This document shows, in pieces, positions 16,129 through 25,366 of a stretch of DNA of 64,000 nucleotides. The DNA is taken from contig OZ253956.1 of the NCBI GenBank assembly GCA_965267355.1, forward strand, positions 682,001-746,000, given 5' to 3'. Origin of the DNA: GCA-002793235 sp965267355. GTDB taxonomy: Bacteria > Bacteroidota > Bacteroidia > Flavobacteriales_E > Vicingaceae. How positions within the stretch are numbered: position 1 is the first letter of the stretch; each line of letters starts with the position of its first letter. A model generated the notes under the pieces. It saw only the letters and a program-made list of their open reading frames with translations. It did no database searches and was not told where the DNA came from. The position numbers were made by a program, and so were the translations under genes.

Positions 16129-16911
16129 ATGTCAAAAAAAGTAGATTTTCAAGAATTACTTGATGCTGGTGTGCATTTTGGGCACCTAAGAAGAAAATGG
16201 AATCCAAAAATGGCTCCTTACATTTTTATGGAGCGTAACGGAATCCACATCATAGATTTACATAAAACTGCTGCAAAGTTAGAAGAAGCATCTTCAGCTC
16301 TTGCACAAATTGCTAAATCTGGTAAAAAAATAATGTTTGTTGCTACTAAAAAACAAGCAAAAAATGCAGTTGCAGAAATGGCAAAAGGAATTAACATGCC
16401 ATACGTAACTGAAAGGTGGCCAGGTGGAATGTTAACCAACTTTGTTACCATTAGAAAAGCAGTTAGAAAAATGGCTGCAATTGATAAAATGGGAGAAGAT
16501 GGTACAATGGCTACTCTATCTAAAAGAGAAAGATTACAAATCTCTCGTCAAAGACAAAAATTAGAAAAGAACTTAGGTTCTATTTCTGATTTAACGAGAT
16601 TACCAGCTGCAATTTTTGTTGTTGACATCATGAAAGAGCATATTGCTATTGCAGAAGCTAAAAAGTTAGGCATCCCTACTTTTGCTATTGTAGATACTAA
16701 CTCTGATCCAACTGCTGTTGATTTCCCTATCCCTGCAAATGACGATGCTGAAAAATCTATCGAAAAGATTTTATCTCTTCTTTCTTCAGCTATATCAGAA
16801 GGTTTAGCTGAAAGAAAAAAAGATAAAGACAAGGCTAAAGCAGAAAGAGATGCTAAAAAGCCAGTAAAAAAAGAAGAGGTTAAAGAAGAAGCTAACGCTG
16901 AATCTAAATAA
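16129..16911 (+). CDS. rpsB: 30S ribosomal protein S2
   Basis: A 260-residue small-subunit protein. LLDAGVHFGHLRRKWNPKM, ERWPGGMLTNF and IPTFAIVDTNSDP are the S2 signatures. The last 35 residues form a Lys/Glu-rich tail beyond the globular part. It starts 96 bases after rpsI, behind a stem-loop, and precedes tsf as in most bacteria. Confidence 0.98.
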   Translation: MSKKVDFQELLDAGVHFGHLRRKWNPKMAPYIFMERNGIHIIDLHKTAAKLEEASSALAQIAKSGKKIMFVATKKQAKNAVAEMAKGINMPYVTERWPGGMLTNFVTIRKAVRKMAAIDKMGEDGTMATLSKRERLQISRQRQKLEKNLGSISDLTRLPAAIFVVDIMKEHIAIAEAKKLGIPTFAIVDTNSDPTAVDFPIPANDDAEKSIEKILSLLSSAISEGLAERKKDKDKAKAERDAKKPVKKEEVKEEANAESK

Positions 16912-16943
16912 AACTTATTATAAAACTTTAATTAAGAATTAAA

Positions 16944-17780
16944 ATGGCAAACATTACAGCTGCAGACGTTAACAAATTACGTAAGCAAACAGGTGCAGGA
17001 ATGATGGACTGCAAAAAAGCTCTAGTTGAAGCTGAAGGAGACTTTGATAAAGCAATTGATTTATTAAGAAAGAAAGGTCAGAAAGTTGCTGCTAAAAGAG
17101 GTGATAGAGATGCAAATGAAGGTTTAGTTATTGCCAAAACGACTACTGATGCTAAAAAAGCAGTTATGGTAGTAGTAAATTGCGAAACTGACTTTGTTGC
17201 CAAAAACGAAGATTTTGGAACATTTGCAAACAAAATATTAGACTTAGCCATTAAAAACAACCCCGCAAACATAGAGGAGTTAAAAGCATTAAGCTTTGAT
17301 GGTAATGGTTTAACTGTTGCTGATAAAATTACTGAGCAAACAGGTGTTATTGGTGAAAAGATTGATGTTTCTGGCTACGAAGTAGTTGAAGCTGATCAAG
17401 CAGTTGCTTATAATCACCCAGGTAATAAATTAGCATCTATTGTAGGTTTAAACAAATCTGGTGATACTATAGCTGAAGCTGGTAAGCAAGTTGCTATGCA
17501 AGTTGCTGCAATGGATCCAATAGCAATTGATGAAAACAGTGTTCCTGAAGAAATCATTGCTAAAGAAATGGAACTTGGTAAAGAGAAAGCATTAGCTGAA
17601 GGTAAGCCTGAGCACATTGTAGAAAAAATTGCTGAAGGTACCGTTAAAAAATACCTAAAAGAAAACACATTATTAAATCAAGCATCTGTAAGAGACAACA
17701 AAAAAACTGTTAGTCAAATGCTAAGTGAAGTTGAAGGCGGTTTAACCGTTACTGATTTCAAACGCATCATGCTTGGTTAA
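16944..17780 (+). CDS. tsf: Elongation factor Ts
   Basis: A 278-residue nucleotide exchange factor for EF-Tu. The N-terminal UBA-like domain VNKLRKQTGAGMMDCKKAL and the core motif CETDFVAKNEDF that inserts into EF-Tu are intact. The C-terminal domain is shorter than in E. coli, normal for this group. It follows rpsB by 32 bases and is closed by a strong terminator. Confidence 0.98.
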   Translation: MANITAADVNKLRKQTGAGMMDCKKALVEAEGDFDKAIDLLRKKGQKVAAKRGDRDANEGLVIAKTTTDAKKAVMVVVNCETDFVAKNEDFGTFANKILDLAIKNNPANIEELKALSFDGNGLTVADKITEQTGVIGEKIDVSGYEVVEADQAVAYNHPGNKLASIVGLNKSGDTIAEAGKQVAMQVAAMDPIAIDENSVPEEIIAKEMELGKEKALAEGKPEHIVEKIAEGTVKKYLKENTLLNQASVRDNKKTVSQMLSEVEGGLTVTDFKRIMLG

Positions 17781-17792
17781 TATCAAATTTTA

Positions 17793-17819
17793 AATCCCGC
17801 AAATTGCGGGATTTTTTTT
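17793..17819 (+). terminator. Terminator after tsf
   Basis: AATCCCGCAA and TTGCGGGATT form an almost perfect palindrome, followed by a run of eight Ts. Confidence 0.93.
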
Positions 17820-17859
17820 GTCCATATTTTTTTAACTTTATCGTAACAAAAATAATAAC

Positions 17860-18570
17860 ATGGCTTACAAAAGAATTCTTTTAAAACTTAGTGGTGAAGC
17901 CCTAATGGGTAACAAGCAATTTGGAATTGATAATGATCGTTTAGCTGAATATGCTAAAGAAATAAAACAGGTTGTAGAACAAGGTGTTCAGGTTGCCATT
18001 GTAATAGGAGGAGGAAATATTTTTAGAGGAATTCAGGCAGAGAAAGGTGGCATGGAAAGAACTCAGGGCGATTATATGGGGATGCTAGCTACAGTTATCA
18101 ATAGTATGGCTCTGCAATCAGCTTTAGAAAGTATTGGTGTATATACACGCCTACAAACTGCCATTGAAATGAAAGAAATAGCTGAACCTTTTATTAAAAG
18201 AAGAGCAGTAAGACACCTTGAAAAAGGAAGAGTAGTAATATTCGGTGCCGGAACAGGAAATCCATTTTTCACTACAGATACAGCAGCAAGTTTGAGAGCT
18301 ATTGAAGTTGAAGCTGATGTGATTTTAAAAGGCACAAGAGTAGATGGTATTTATACTGCTGATCCAGAGAAAGATAGCTCTGCAAAAAAATACAAAGAAA
18401 TTACATTTGAAGAGGTTTATAAAAAAGGTTTAAACGTAATGGATATGACGGCCTTTACCCTATGTAATGAGAACAAATTGCCTATCATTGTATTTGACAT
18501 GAATACTCCGGGCAACCTACAAAAAGTAGTAAATCAAGAAACTGAAGTTGGAACATTAGTTAACTTTTAA
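17860..18570 (+). CDS. pyrH: UMP kinase
   Basis: A 236-residue hexameric kinase converting UMP to UDP. RILLKLSGEALMG, IVIGGGNIFRG, DYMGMLATVINSMAL and GTGNPFFTTDTAA are the amino-acid-kinase signatures specific to PyrH. It begins 40 bases after the tsf terminator and lies 26 bases before frr; the tsf-pyrH-frr order is widely conserved. Confidence 0.98.
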   Translation: MAYKRILLKLSGEALMGNKQFGIDNDRLAEYAKEIKQVVEQGVQVAIVIGGGNIFRGIQAEKGGMERTQGDYMGMLATVINSMALQSALESIGVYTRLQTAIEMKEIAEPFIKRRAVRHLEKGRVVIFGAGTGNPFFTTDTAASLRAIEVEADVILKGTRVDGIYTADPEKDSSAKKYKEITFEEVYKKGLNVMDMTAFTLCNENKLPIIVFDMNTPGNLQKVVNQETEVGTLVNF

Positions 18571-18596
18571 TACCTTTATTTTAAAAATTAGAGCCC

Positions 18597-19160
18597 ATGA
18601 CTGAAGAAATTGAATTTGCTATTGATACAGCTAAAGAAGCTATGGATAGCGCTATAAATCATTTGGATAATCAGCTACAAAAGATTAGAGCTGGAAAAGC
18701 CAACCCAATGATGTTAAGTAGAGTTATGGTTGAATGTTACGGAGCATTAACTCCTTTAAACCAAGTAGCTAATGTTACTGCCCTTGATGGAAGAACTTTA
18801 TCTGTTCAGCCTTTTGATAAGTCTTTATTAGAAGAAATTGAAAAAGGAATTGTACATGCTAACCTTGGTTTAAACCCACAAAATAATGGTGAGAGTATTT
18901 TAATAAACATCCCTGCTTTAACTGAAGAGAGAAGACGAGATTTAAGTAAACAAGCTAAAGCTGAAGGTGAACATGCTAAAGTTGGTATTAGAAATGCCCG
19001 TAAAGATGCTAATGATGAAATTAAAAAATTAAAAAATGATGGCTTAAGTGAAGACATGGCTAAAGATGCCGAAAGTCAAATACAAAAAGTTACTGATGAC
19101 TATGTAACTAAAGTAGATGCCATGATTGATGCTAAAGAGAAAGACATAATGACGGTTTAA
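18597..19160 (+). CDS. frr: Ribosome recycling factor
   Basis: A 187-residue factor that splits post-termination ribosomes with EF-G. RAGKANPMML, TPLNQVANV, the GRTLSVQPFDKS segment and LTEERRRDLSKQAKAEGE match the family, with the long three-helix bundle at both ends. It is the last gene of this operon; a bidirectional terminator follows. Confidence 0.98.
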   Translation: MTEEIEFAIDTAKEAMDSAINHLDNQLQKIRAGKANPMMLSRVMVECYGALTPLNQVANVTALDGRTLSVQPFDKSLLEEIEKGIVHANLGLNPQNNGESILINIPALTEERRRDLSKQAKAEGEHAKVGIRNARKDANDEIKKLKNDGLSEDMAKDAESQIQKVTDDYVTKVDAMIDAKEKDIMTV

Positions 19161-19183
19161 TTATCCGATAACTTCTTAAAAAG

Positions 19184-19221
19184 AAAAAGCCTTAACATAC
19201 ATAATCAGTTAAGGCTTTTTT
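19184..19221. terminator. Bidirectional terminator between frr and the MORN protein gene
   Basis: AAAAAGCCTTAAC (19184-19196) and GTTAAGGCTTTTTT (19208-19221) form a 13-base stem with T runs on both strands, serving the two convergent genes. Confidence 0.92.
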
Positions 19222-19229
19222 GTTAAAGA

Positions 19230-21014
19230 TTAATCTTTTTGTAATACTCCATCTTTAAAATGAAGCACTTTCTTTACTTCTCCAGCTTTTTTACCATAAA
19301 AAGTCCATTTACCATGTGATCGACCATTTTTAAAGTATTTTTCACTTTCTAAAGTACCTATAGCATACCAGGAAGTAACTTTTCCTTCTTGTTTACCTTT
19401 TATAAATGTTTGCTCATATTGCTTCTTCCCATCTTCATAATAATAAACCCACTTCCCATGCTGAAAATTATCTTTGTATTCACCTTCTTCTTTTAAGTTT
19501 CCATTTTTATACCAATAATAATGAGGTCCTTCCTGAACAGAAATTAATCGGTTTTTGGTAAACTCAGCAAACTTCTTATCCTTATCCATTAAATAAGATT
19601 TTTTCTCATCTTCTTTTACCAAATAACTATCCATTAACTCTTGCTGACCATTTTCATACCAATACTCCCAAATGCCATCTTTTAAACCTTGCTTATAAAA
19701 ACCTTTATAGTCTTGCTGATCATTTTCAAACCATCCTTGCCATTCTCCGTCCATAATGCCATTAGTAAAGTGCCCTATATCTTTTTTAGCTCCACTATCA
19801 TACCAGCTTTTCCATTCTCCTTCTTCCTTTCCATTTTTAAACACTCCTTGCATTACTAACTGCCCCTTTTCACTCCAATACTTCCATTCACCATTTTTTC
19901 TATCATTAACATAGTTGCCTCTTTTCCATACTTGTTGGTTTAGATACCAAAATGTCCATTCCCCATTTCGTTTATCATCTTCATAAAGCCCCTCATAACT
20001 TTTTTGCCCTGTGCTATCACTATAAAAAGTCCAAAGCCCATCTCTTAATCCGTTTTTGAAATTACCTTCAAAATCTTTATTTCCATTGTCTAACCAAAAA
20101 ATCCACTTGTCGTTTCGCTCACCATCTAAAAAATTACCCTCAACACTTATTGCTCCATTTTCAAACCATTCTTTCATTTCTCCATCTTCTTTTCCTTCTT
20201 TATAAGTTACTGTTTTTAATTTTTTTCCGTTTTGATACCAGTAAGTCCAAATGTCATTTTTTTTGCCATTAGTTACCACTCCTTTTAATCTTGGAGTTAC
20301 ACCATCTTCCCAAAAATAAATCCATTCGCCAGTCATTATGCCGCTATCATAATTTCCTTCTGCCAATTTTTTACTACTGGCATTAAACTCTTGCCACAAT
20401 CCGGTTTTTAAACCATTTTTATAAGCTCCTTTAAATTTTATAGTTTCATCATCAGAGTGATATGATTGAAACTTACCATTACCATCTTTTACTGTTTGTT
20501 CACCTTGTTTATTAAAGTAGGTGTTCAAAATTGGTTTCCCTTCTTTAAAAGTTATGGTATTTTTTAGTTTTCCATCTTCATACCATGATTTCCATTCTCC
20601 AACCCGTTCATCTTTAAAAAAATGTCCTTCTTCTTTTTTACTACCAGATGGGTAATAAAAGGTCCATAAACTATCTCTGTACCCGTTTTTATTAAAGCCA
20701 ACCATTTCTAGCTTCCCATCATCAAACCATACTTTACAGACTCCCTCTTTTTTTGCTTGATTAAAAAAGCCTTCTTCTCTTTTCTTTCCCTGCTCATTAT
20801 AATTGATGTACTTGCCATTAAAAACTCCATCTTTATATTCAACTTCTTGCTGGATAACTCCACCCTTACTCCAAAAAGTCCATTTACCTTGTTCTAAGCC
20901 ATCTTTCACAACTCCCTCTGCCTTCTTTTTCCCATTAGTCCACTTATAAGTGTGTAATTGAGAAAAAGCTGTAAAAGCACTAAAAATGAATATAAACAAA
21001 ATTTGAAATCGCAT
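19230..21014 (-). CDS. Large secreted MORN/YwqK-repeat protein
   Basis: A 594-residue exported protein with signal peptide MRFQILFIFIFSAFTAFSQ. The mature protein is a nearly continuous array of some two dozen repeats of about 23 residues, pattern G.W.(F/Y)W..(G/N)....E..Y.(D/N)G...G, rich in Trp, Lys and Gly. These MORN_2 repeats are common in Bacteroidota; their function is unknown. One irregular stretch near residues 465-485 (DEKKSYLMDKDKKFAEF) interrupts the array. No C-terminal T9SS domain or lipobox is seen, so it is probably periplasmic. Convergent with frr. Confidence 0.85.
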   Translation of the reverse strand: MRFQILFIFIFSAFTAFSQLHTYKWTNGKKKAEGVVKDGLEQGKWTFWSKGGVIQQEVEYKDGVFNGKYINYNEQGKKREEGFFNQAKKEGVCKVWFDDGKLEMVGFNKNGYRDSLWTFYYPSGSKKEEGHFFKDERVGEWKSWYEDGKLKNTITFKEGKPILNTYFNKQGEQTVKDGNGKFQSYHSDDETIKFKGAYKNGLKTGLWQEFNASSKKLAEGNYDSGIMTGEWIYFWEDGVTPRLKGVVTNGKKNDIWTYWYQNGKKLKTVTYKEGKEDGEMKEWFENGAISVEGNFLDGERNDKWIFWLDNGNKDFEGNFKNGLRDGLWTFYSDSTGQKSYEGLYEDDKRNGEWTFWYLNQQVWKRGNYVNDRKNGEWKYWSEKGQLVMQGVFKNGKEEGEWKSWYDSGAKKDIGHFTNGIMDGEWQGWFENDQQDYKGFYKQGLKDGIWEYWYENGQQELMDSYLVKEDEKKSYLMDKDKKFAEFTKNRLISVQEGPHYYWYKNGNLKEEGEYKDNFQHGKWVYYYEDGKKQYEQTFIKGKQEGKVTSWYAIGTLESEKYFKNGRSHGKWTFYGKKAGEVKKVLHFKDGVLQKD

Positions 21015-21122
21015 AGTTGTAATACTTTAAATTAGATGTGATATTGTGTAAAGATATTTTTATATAGAGCAAACAAATAACATTCCTCTTTTTTATTTAA
21101 ACATACCATTGTGAGTTGACAT

Positions 21123-21160
21123 AAAAAAAGCCTTGTAAAAAAATTACAAGGCTTTTTTTT
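21123..21160. terminator. Terminator after the universal stress protein gene
   Basis: AAAAAAAGCCTTGTAA and TTACAAGGCTTTTTTTT form a long stem with T runs on both strands. It lies 16 bases beyond the stop of the usp gene on the minus strand. Confidence 0.92.
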
Positions 21161-21175
21161 AAATATTAAAATAAA

Positions 21176-22012
21176 TTACGATCCAAACACACTTGAATGC
21201 ACAAAGTGCTGTGTTGGATTAGTAATAATAACTGGTATTTCAGCATCGTTTGCTATCACCTCTTGTTCTTCACTACCAAAGAAGTCTGGCAATAATGAGC
21301 CTTCTTGAGTATTAACAATAGCAATCATATCAGCATTAATTCTTGCTGCATACTTTACTAATTGTTTTTTAAACCCTCCTGATTCTTCAGCGTTTTCGAT
21401 AGTATAACTAATAGATTTTTCAGTGAAATAATTTTTAGCAAAAGTTAATTCTCTATTTAACTTAGTTTGCAAAAATTCGTCAGATTCTTTGGCTGCAAAA
21501 AGATGTACTTTACTATTAAAGTGAGTAGCAATACTCGCAGCAATATGCAACTTTTGTTTAGTTACATCCGAATAATCAATTGGAACTACAATATCATCGT
21601 AAGCATCAGTATCACTTGGGCCTTTTTCTTGTACAACTACAAAAGGAACTTTAGAATGAGAAATCACTTTAATGGCATGGCTACCCATAATTTTCTGCAT
21701 TCCTCTTGCTCCATGAGTTCCCATAACGATATAGCCTGCATCAATTTCAGAAGCAACATCTCCAATGTCATCAAAAATATTGCCTATTCTAACAATTACA
21801 TGCATATTCACTCCATATTTACTTTCGGCATCTTTGGCAATTGTAGTTAGCTTTGCTCTGTTTTCATCAACTTCTTTAGTTTTACCTACTACATGTAACA
21901 AATAAACCTCTCCATCATAAGATTTTGCAATTTTAGCAGCATGGCTAATCGCACAATCAGCAACAGATGAATAATCATGAGGGACTAATACTTTATAAAC
22001 TTCTTTATCCAT
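21176..22012 (-). CDS. Universal stress protein with two Usp domains
   Basis: A 278-residue cytoplasmic protein made of two UspA folds (about 1-140 and 145-270). The first domain has the ATP-binding loop GTHGARGMQKIMGSHA (G-X2-G-X9-GS); the second (ANVNTQ in place of the loop, IVNTQEGSLLPDFFGSEEQEV) lacks it, as in other tandem Usps. Its regulatory role in stress or redox sensing is inferred from the family. It starts 30 bases after accC on the same strand and may be its readthrough neighbour. Confidence 0.9.
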   Translation of the reverse strand: MDKEVYKVLVPHDYSSVADCAISHAAKIAKSYDGEVYLLHVVGKTKEVDENRAKLTTIAKDAESKYGVNMHVIVRIGNIFDDIGDVASEIDAGYIVMGTHGARGMQKIMGSHAIKVISHSKVPFVVVQEKGPSDTDAYDDIVVPIDYSDVTKQKLHIAASIATHFNSKVHLFAAKESDEFLQTKLNRELTFAKNYFTEKSISYTIENAEESGGFKKQLVKYAARINADMIAIVNTQEGSLLPDFFGSEEQEVIANDAEIPVIITNPTQHFVHSSVFGS

Positions 22013-22042
22013 ATTTGAATTTTTAATGTGTCTAAAGTTATT

Positions 22043-23386
22043 TTATTTTTCTTTTATTTCAAATGTTTCCATAAATTTTGTGGTAAAATCACCTGCTCTA
22101 AACTTTTCATCTTTTAATAATTGTTGATGAAAAGGAATAGTAGATTTTATACCTTCAATGATGTATTCATCTAAAGCTCTCTCCATCTTCTTAATAGCTT
22201 CCTCTCTAGTTTGAGCAACAGTAATTAACTTAGAAATCATTGAGTCGTAATATGGTGGAATAATATAGCTAGCATAAACATGTGTATCTATCCTTATTCC
22301 ATGTCCGCCTGGTTCATGATAAGTTTCTATTTTACCAGGACTTGGTCTGAATCCATTAAAAGGATCTTCCGCGTTAATTCTACATTGAATAGCATGTAAT
22401 TGTGGTTCATAATTTTTACCACTAATCTTTTCACCTGCTGCTAGTTTTATTTGTTCTTTTATTAAGTCGAAATTGATTACCTCCTCTGTAATAGTATGCT
22501 CTACCTGAATTCTAGTATTCATTTCCATAAAATAGAAGTCTCTATTCTTATCCACTAAAAATTCAACTGTTCCAACTCCTTCATATTTAACAGCTTCAGC
22601 AGCTTTAATAGCAGCTTCTCCCATTCTTTTTCTCAATTCAGGAGTCATAAATGGTGAAGGAGTTTCCTCAACTAGTTTTTGATGTCGTCTTTGAATAGAA
22701 CAATCTCTTTCAGACAAATGACAAGCCTTTCCTCTATAGTCTCCTGCAATTTGAATTTCTATATGGCGAGGTTCTTCAATAAACTTCTCCATATACATTC
22801 CATCATTACCAAAAGCAGCACCTGCTTCCTGCCTTGCAGAGTCCCAGTGCTCTTCCATTTCTTCTTCGCTCCATACTACACGCATTCCTTTACCACCACC
22901 ACCAGCAGTGGCTTTAATCATTACAGGGTACTTTATTTTTTTTGCTGTTTTTTTGGCATCCTCAAGTGTATCTAAAATTCCTTCTGAACCAGGAATTACA
23001 GGAACTCCTGCTTTTTTCATGGTTGATTTTGCAGAAGCCTTATCTCCCATTGCATCAATCATCTCTGGTGATGCACCAATAAATTTTATCCCATTCTCTT
23101 GACAAATCTTAGAGAACTTAGCATTTTCAGACAAAAACCCATAACCAGGATGTATACCGTCAGCATTGGTAATCTCTGCAGCTGCAATAATATTAGGAAT
23201 ATTTAAATATGATTCTGCACTTTTAGGAGGGCCTATACAAACTGCTTCATCAGCAAACCTTACATGTAAACTATCTTTATCAGCCGTAGAGTAAACCGCT
23301 ACTGTGCTAATCCCCATCTCCTTTGCAGTTCTTATTACTCTTAGAGCAATTTCCCCTCTATTTGCAATTAATATCTTTTTGAACAT
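22043..23386 (-). CDS. accC: Acetyl-CoA carboxylase, biotin carboxylase subunit
   Basis: ATP-dependent carboxylation of biotin on BCCP, first half-reaction of malonyl-CoA synthesis. I place the start at ATG 23386 (MFKKILIANRGEIA), giving 447 residues, the standard length; an upstream in-frame ATG at 23419 would add eleven unmatched residues. ATP-grasp motifs are intact: KATAGGGGKGMRVV, ERDCSIQRRHQKLVEE, FMEMNTRIQVEH and the C-terminal lid. It lies 83 bases after accB. Confidence 0.96.
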   Translation of the reverse strand: MFKKILIANRGEIALRVIRTAKEMGISTVAVYSTADKDSLHVRFADEAVCIGPPKSAESYLNIPNIIAAAEITNADGIHPGYGFLSENAKFSKICQENGIKFIGASPEMIDAMGDKASAKSTMKKAGVPVIPGSEGILDTLEDAKKTAKKIKYPVMIKATAGGGGKGMRVVWSEEEMEEHWDSARQEAGAAFGNDGMYMEKFIEEPRHIEIQIAGDYRGKACHLSERDCSIQRRHQKLVEETPSPFMTPELRKRMGEAAIKAAEAVKYEGVGTVEFLVDKNRDFYFMEMNTRIQVEHTITEEVINFDLIKEQIKLAAGEKISGKNYEPQLHAIQCRINAEDPFNGFRPSPGKIETYHEPGGHGIRIDTHVYASYIIPPYYDSMISKLITVAQTREEAIKKMERALDEYIIEGIKSTIPFHQQLLKDEKFRAGDFTTKFMETFEIKEK

Positions 23387-23469
23387 AAATCTACCTTTTA
23401 AAAATTTTTCAATCCTCAACTACCAAGTAAATTGGCTTCTGAGATTCGATGATTATAATTTTTAAATGA

Positions 23470-23994
23470 TTATGATGGATCAATTAAAAATAATGGTTGA
23501 TCATATTCTACAGGATCACCATCATCAACCAACACCTTAACTACTTTTCCAGTAATTTCTGCCTCAATTTCATTAAATAATTTCATCGCCTCTACCATAC
23601 ATACTACTGTGTCAGCTTTCACATCATCCCCAACATTTACAAAAGAATCTTTATCTGGCGATGGTTTTCTATAAAACGTTCCAATCATTGGAGATTTAAT
23701 AGCAACATAATTAGCATCGTCATCTGCTGCCTCTTTTGTTGGAGCAGCTGGTGCTGAAGCAGGTGCAGTTGCTGCTACTGGCTGCTGTACTGGTACAGCC
23801 TGTGGAGCTGCTGCTACTGGAGCAGCCATTGGTGCTTGAACAACCGGCTGTACCTCAACAACTTGTTGATGCTTACCTCTTTTATGTGGAGGAGTTTTTA
23901 TAGTGATTTTAAAATCCTTATCTTCAATTTCTACTTCACTAACCCCAGATTTTGCTACAAACTTGATTAGTTCTTGAATTTCTGCTGGTTTCAT
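23470..23994 (-). CDS. accB: Acetyl-CoA carboxylase, biotin carboxyl carrier protein
   Basis: A 174-residue carrier. The C-terminal domain has the biotinylation site EAMKL with Lys138, preceded by GTFYRKPSPDKDSFVNVGD, the thumb region. Residues 48-90 form a flexible Ala/Pro/Val linker. The N-terminal 35 residues (IQELIKFVAKSGVSEVEIED) are the usual oligomerisation segment. Between fabH and accC in a fatty-acid operon. Confidence 0.96.
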   Translation of the reverse strand: MKPAEIQELIKFVAKSGVSEVEIEDKDFKITIKTPPHKRGKHQQVVEVQPVVQAPMAAPVAAAPQAVPVQQPVAATAPASAPAAPTKEAADDDANYVAIKSPMIGTFYRKPSPDKDSFVNVGDDVKADTVVCMVEAMKLFNEIEAEITGKVVKVLVDDGDPVEYDQPLFLIDPS

Positions 23995-24046
23995 AATTTA
24001 TCTTGATTTTTTATTTTTAATTGTGTAAAAGTAATTATTATTTATT

Positions 24047-25042
24047 TTAAGAATCATAAGCCCATTTCACCCATATAGAACCCCATGTAAATCCTCCTCC
24101 AAAAGCTGCTAGTATTATGTTGTCACCTTTCTTTAATTGATTTTCCCATTCCCATAAACATAAAGGTATAGTGCCAGATGTAGTATTGCCAAATTTTTGA
24201 ATATTAAGCATAACTTTCTCATCACCAACTCCCATTCTCCGAGCAGTAGCATCTATAATTCGTTTGTTAGCTTGATGAGGAACCAAGAATGCAACATCAT
24301 CAGAAGATAGATTGTTTTTTTCCATAATCTCAGCTGAAACATCTGCCATATTGGTTACTGCAAACTTAAATACTGCTTGCCCTTCTTGATGTATATGGTG
24401 TTCTTTATTTTTTACCGTTTCTAAAGATGGAGGATATGCAGAACCTCCTGCTTTTTGATGTAGATATTGAAATCCTGAACCATCACTTCTTAGTATAGAG
24501 TCTCTCACTCCAAAACCTTCTTCATTTGGTTCTAACAAAACTGCTCCACAACCATCTCCAAAAATAATGCAGGTTGCACGATCTTCATAATCAACAATGG
24601 CTGACATTTTATCTACACCTACTACCACTACTTTTTTATGACTACCTGATTCAATAAATTTTGAACCTGTTACCAAGCCATATAAAAACCCTGAACAAGC
24701 GGCATTAACATCAAACCCAAAAGCATTTTTTGCTCCTACCTTATCAGAAATAATATTAGCAGTTGCAGGAAAAATATGATCTCCTGTAACAGTGCAACAA
24801 ATGATTAAATCAATTTCTTCGGGAGAAATCCCTCTTTTTTCACAAAGCCCTTTAACGGCTTCAGCTCCCATTACAGACGCTCCTTTCCCTTCTCCTTTTA
24901 ACAATCTTCTTTCTTTAATTCCAGTTCTGGTAGTAATCCATTCATCAGTAGTTTCTACCATCGTTTCTAACTCTTTATTAGTCAATACATAATCTGGAAC
25001 ATATCCCTGAACTGCTGTAATAGCTGCTGTAATACTACTCAT
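24047..25042 (-). CDS. fabH: 3-oxoacyl-ACP synthase III (KAS III)
   Basis: A 331-residue condensing enzyme that starts fatty acids from acyl-CoA and malonyl-ACP. The triad is Cys116 (AACSGFLYG), His256 (VPHQANKRI) and Asn286 (GNTTSG). Length and N-terminus (MSSITAAITAVQGYVPDYVLTN, split here for brevity) are typical. A terminator lies between rpmF and fabH and a -7 box lies upstream, so fabH-accB-accC can be transcribed independently of yceD-rpmF. Confidence 0.96.
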   Translation of the reverse strand: MSSITAAITAVQGYVPDYVLTNKELETMVETTDEWITTRTGIKERRLLKGEGKGASVMGAEAVKGLCEKRGISPEEIDLIICCTVTGDHIFPATANIISDKVGAKNAFGFDVNAACSGFLYGLVTGSKFIESGSHKKVVVVGVDKMSAIVDYEDRATCIIFGDGCGAVLLEPNEEGFGVRDSILRSDGSGFQYLHQKAGGSAYPPSLETVKNKEHHIHQEGQAVFKFAVTNMADVSAEIMEKNNLSSDDVAFLVPHQANKRIIDATARRMGVGDEKVMLNIQKFGNTTSGTIPLCLWEWENQLKKGDNIILAAFGGGFTWGSIWVKWAYDS

Positions 25043-25068
25043 ACTTATTGTTTAGCATTTTGAACAAA

Positions 25069-25076
25069 CGAAGGTA
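25069..25076 (-). promoter_or_regulatory. Possible -7 box for fabH-accB-accC
   Basis: TACCTTCG on the minus strand, one base from TAnnTTTG and the same TTCG variant as the rplM promoter, 26 bases before the fabH ATG. No convincing -33 TTG was found, so confidence is modest. Confidence 0.45.
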
Positions 25077-25106
25077 TAAAATATATCTAATCTAAGGTAT
25101 ATAAAA

Positions 25107-25146
25107 TAAAAAAACTTACTGATTTAAGCATTAAAACCAGTAAGTT
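25107..25146 (-). terminator. Terminator after rpmF
   Basis: On the minus strand AACTTACTG (25146-25138) pairs with CAGTAAGTT (25121-25113) across a 16-base loop, followed by five more Ts. Confidence 0.8.
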
Positions 25147-25174
25147 CAATATTTCTTTTTAAAAAGAGTTGTTA

Positions 25175-25360
25175 CTATAAAGCAACTTCTTTCTCAACAG
25201 CTTGTTTACCTCTGTAATATCCGCACTCACCACAAACTCTATGGTACAATACAGGAGCACCACAGTTAGAACAATTTGCTAATGTAGGAGCAGTAGCCTT
25301 ATAATGAGTTCTTCTCTTATCTCTTCTCTGCTTCGATGTCTTTCTTTTAGGATGTGCCAT
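25175..25360 (-). CDS. rpmF: 50S ribosomal protein L32
   Basis: A 61-residue large-subunit protein. MAHPKRKTSKQRRDKRRTHYK and the zinc-binding CSNC ... CGEC pairs identify L32. All four cysteines are kept, so this is the zinc-containing form. It follows yceD by 6 bases, the usual pairing. Confidence 0.98.
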   Translation of the reverse strand: MAHPKRKTSKQRRDKRRTHYKATAPTLANCSNCGAPVLYHRVCGECGYYRGKQAVEKEVAL

Positions 25361-25366
25361 TTTACT

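Noticed and set aside
21467..21850. 127-residue plus-strand frame inside the universal stress protein gene
   Set aside because: Fully antisense to conserved Usp sequence, odd composition, no promoter or ribosome-binding context.
23387..23419. Eleven extra N-terminal codons of AccC
   Set aside because: Known AccC proteins begin at MFKKILIANRG; the upstream codons have no counterpart.
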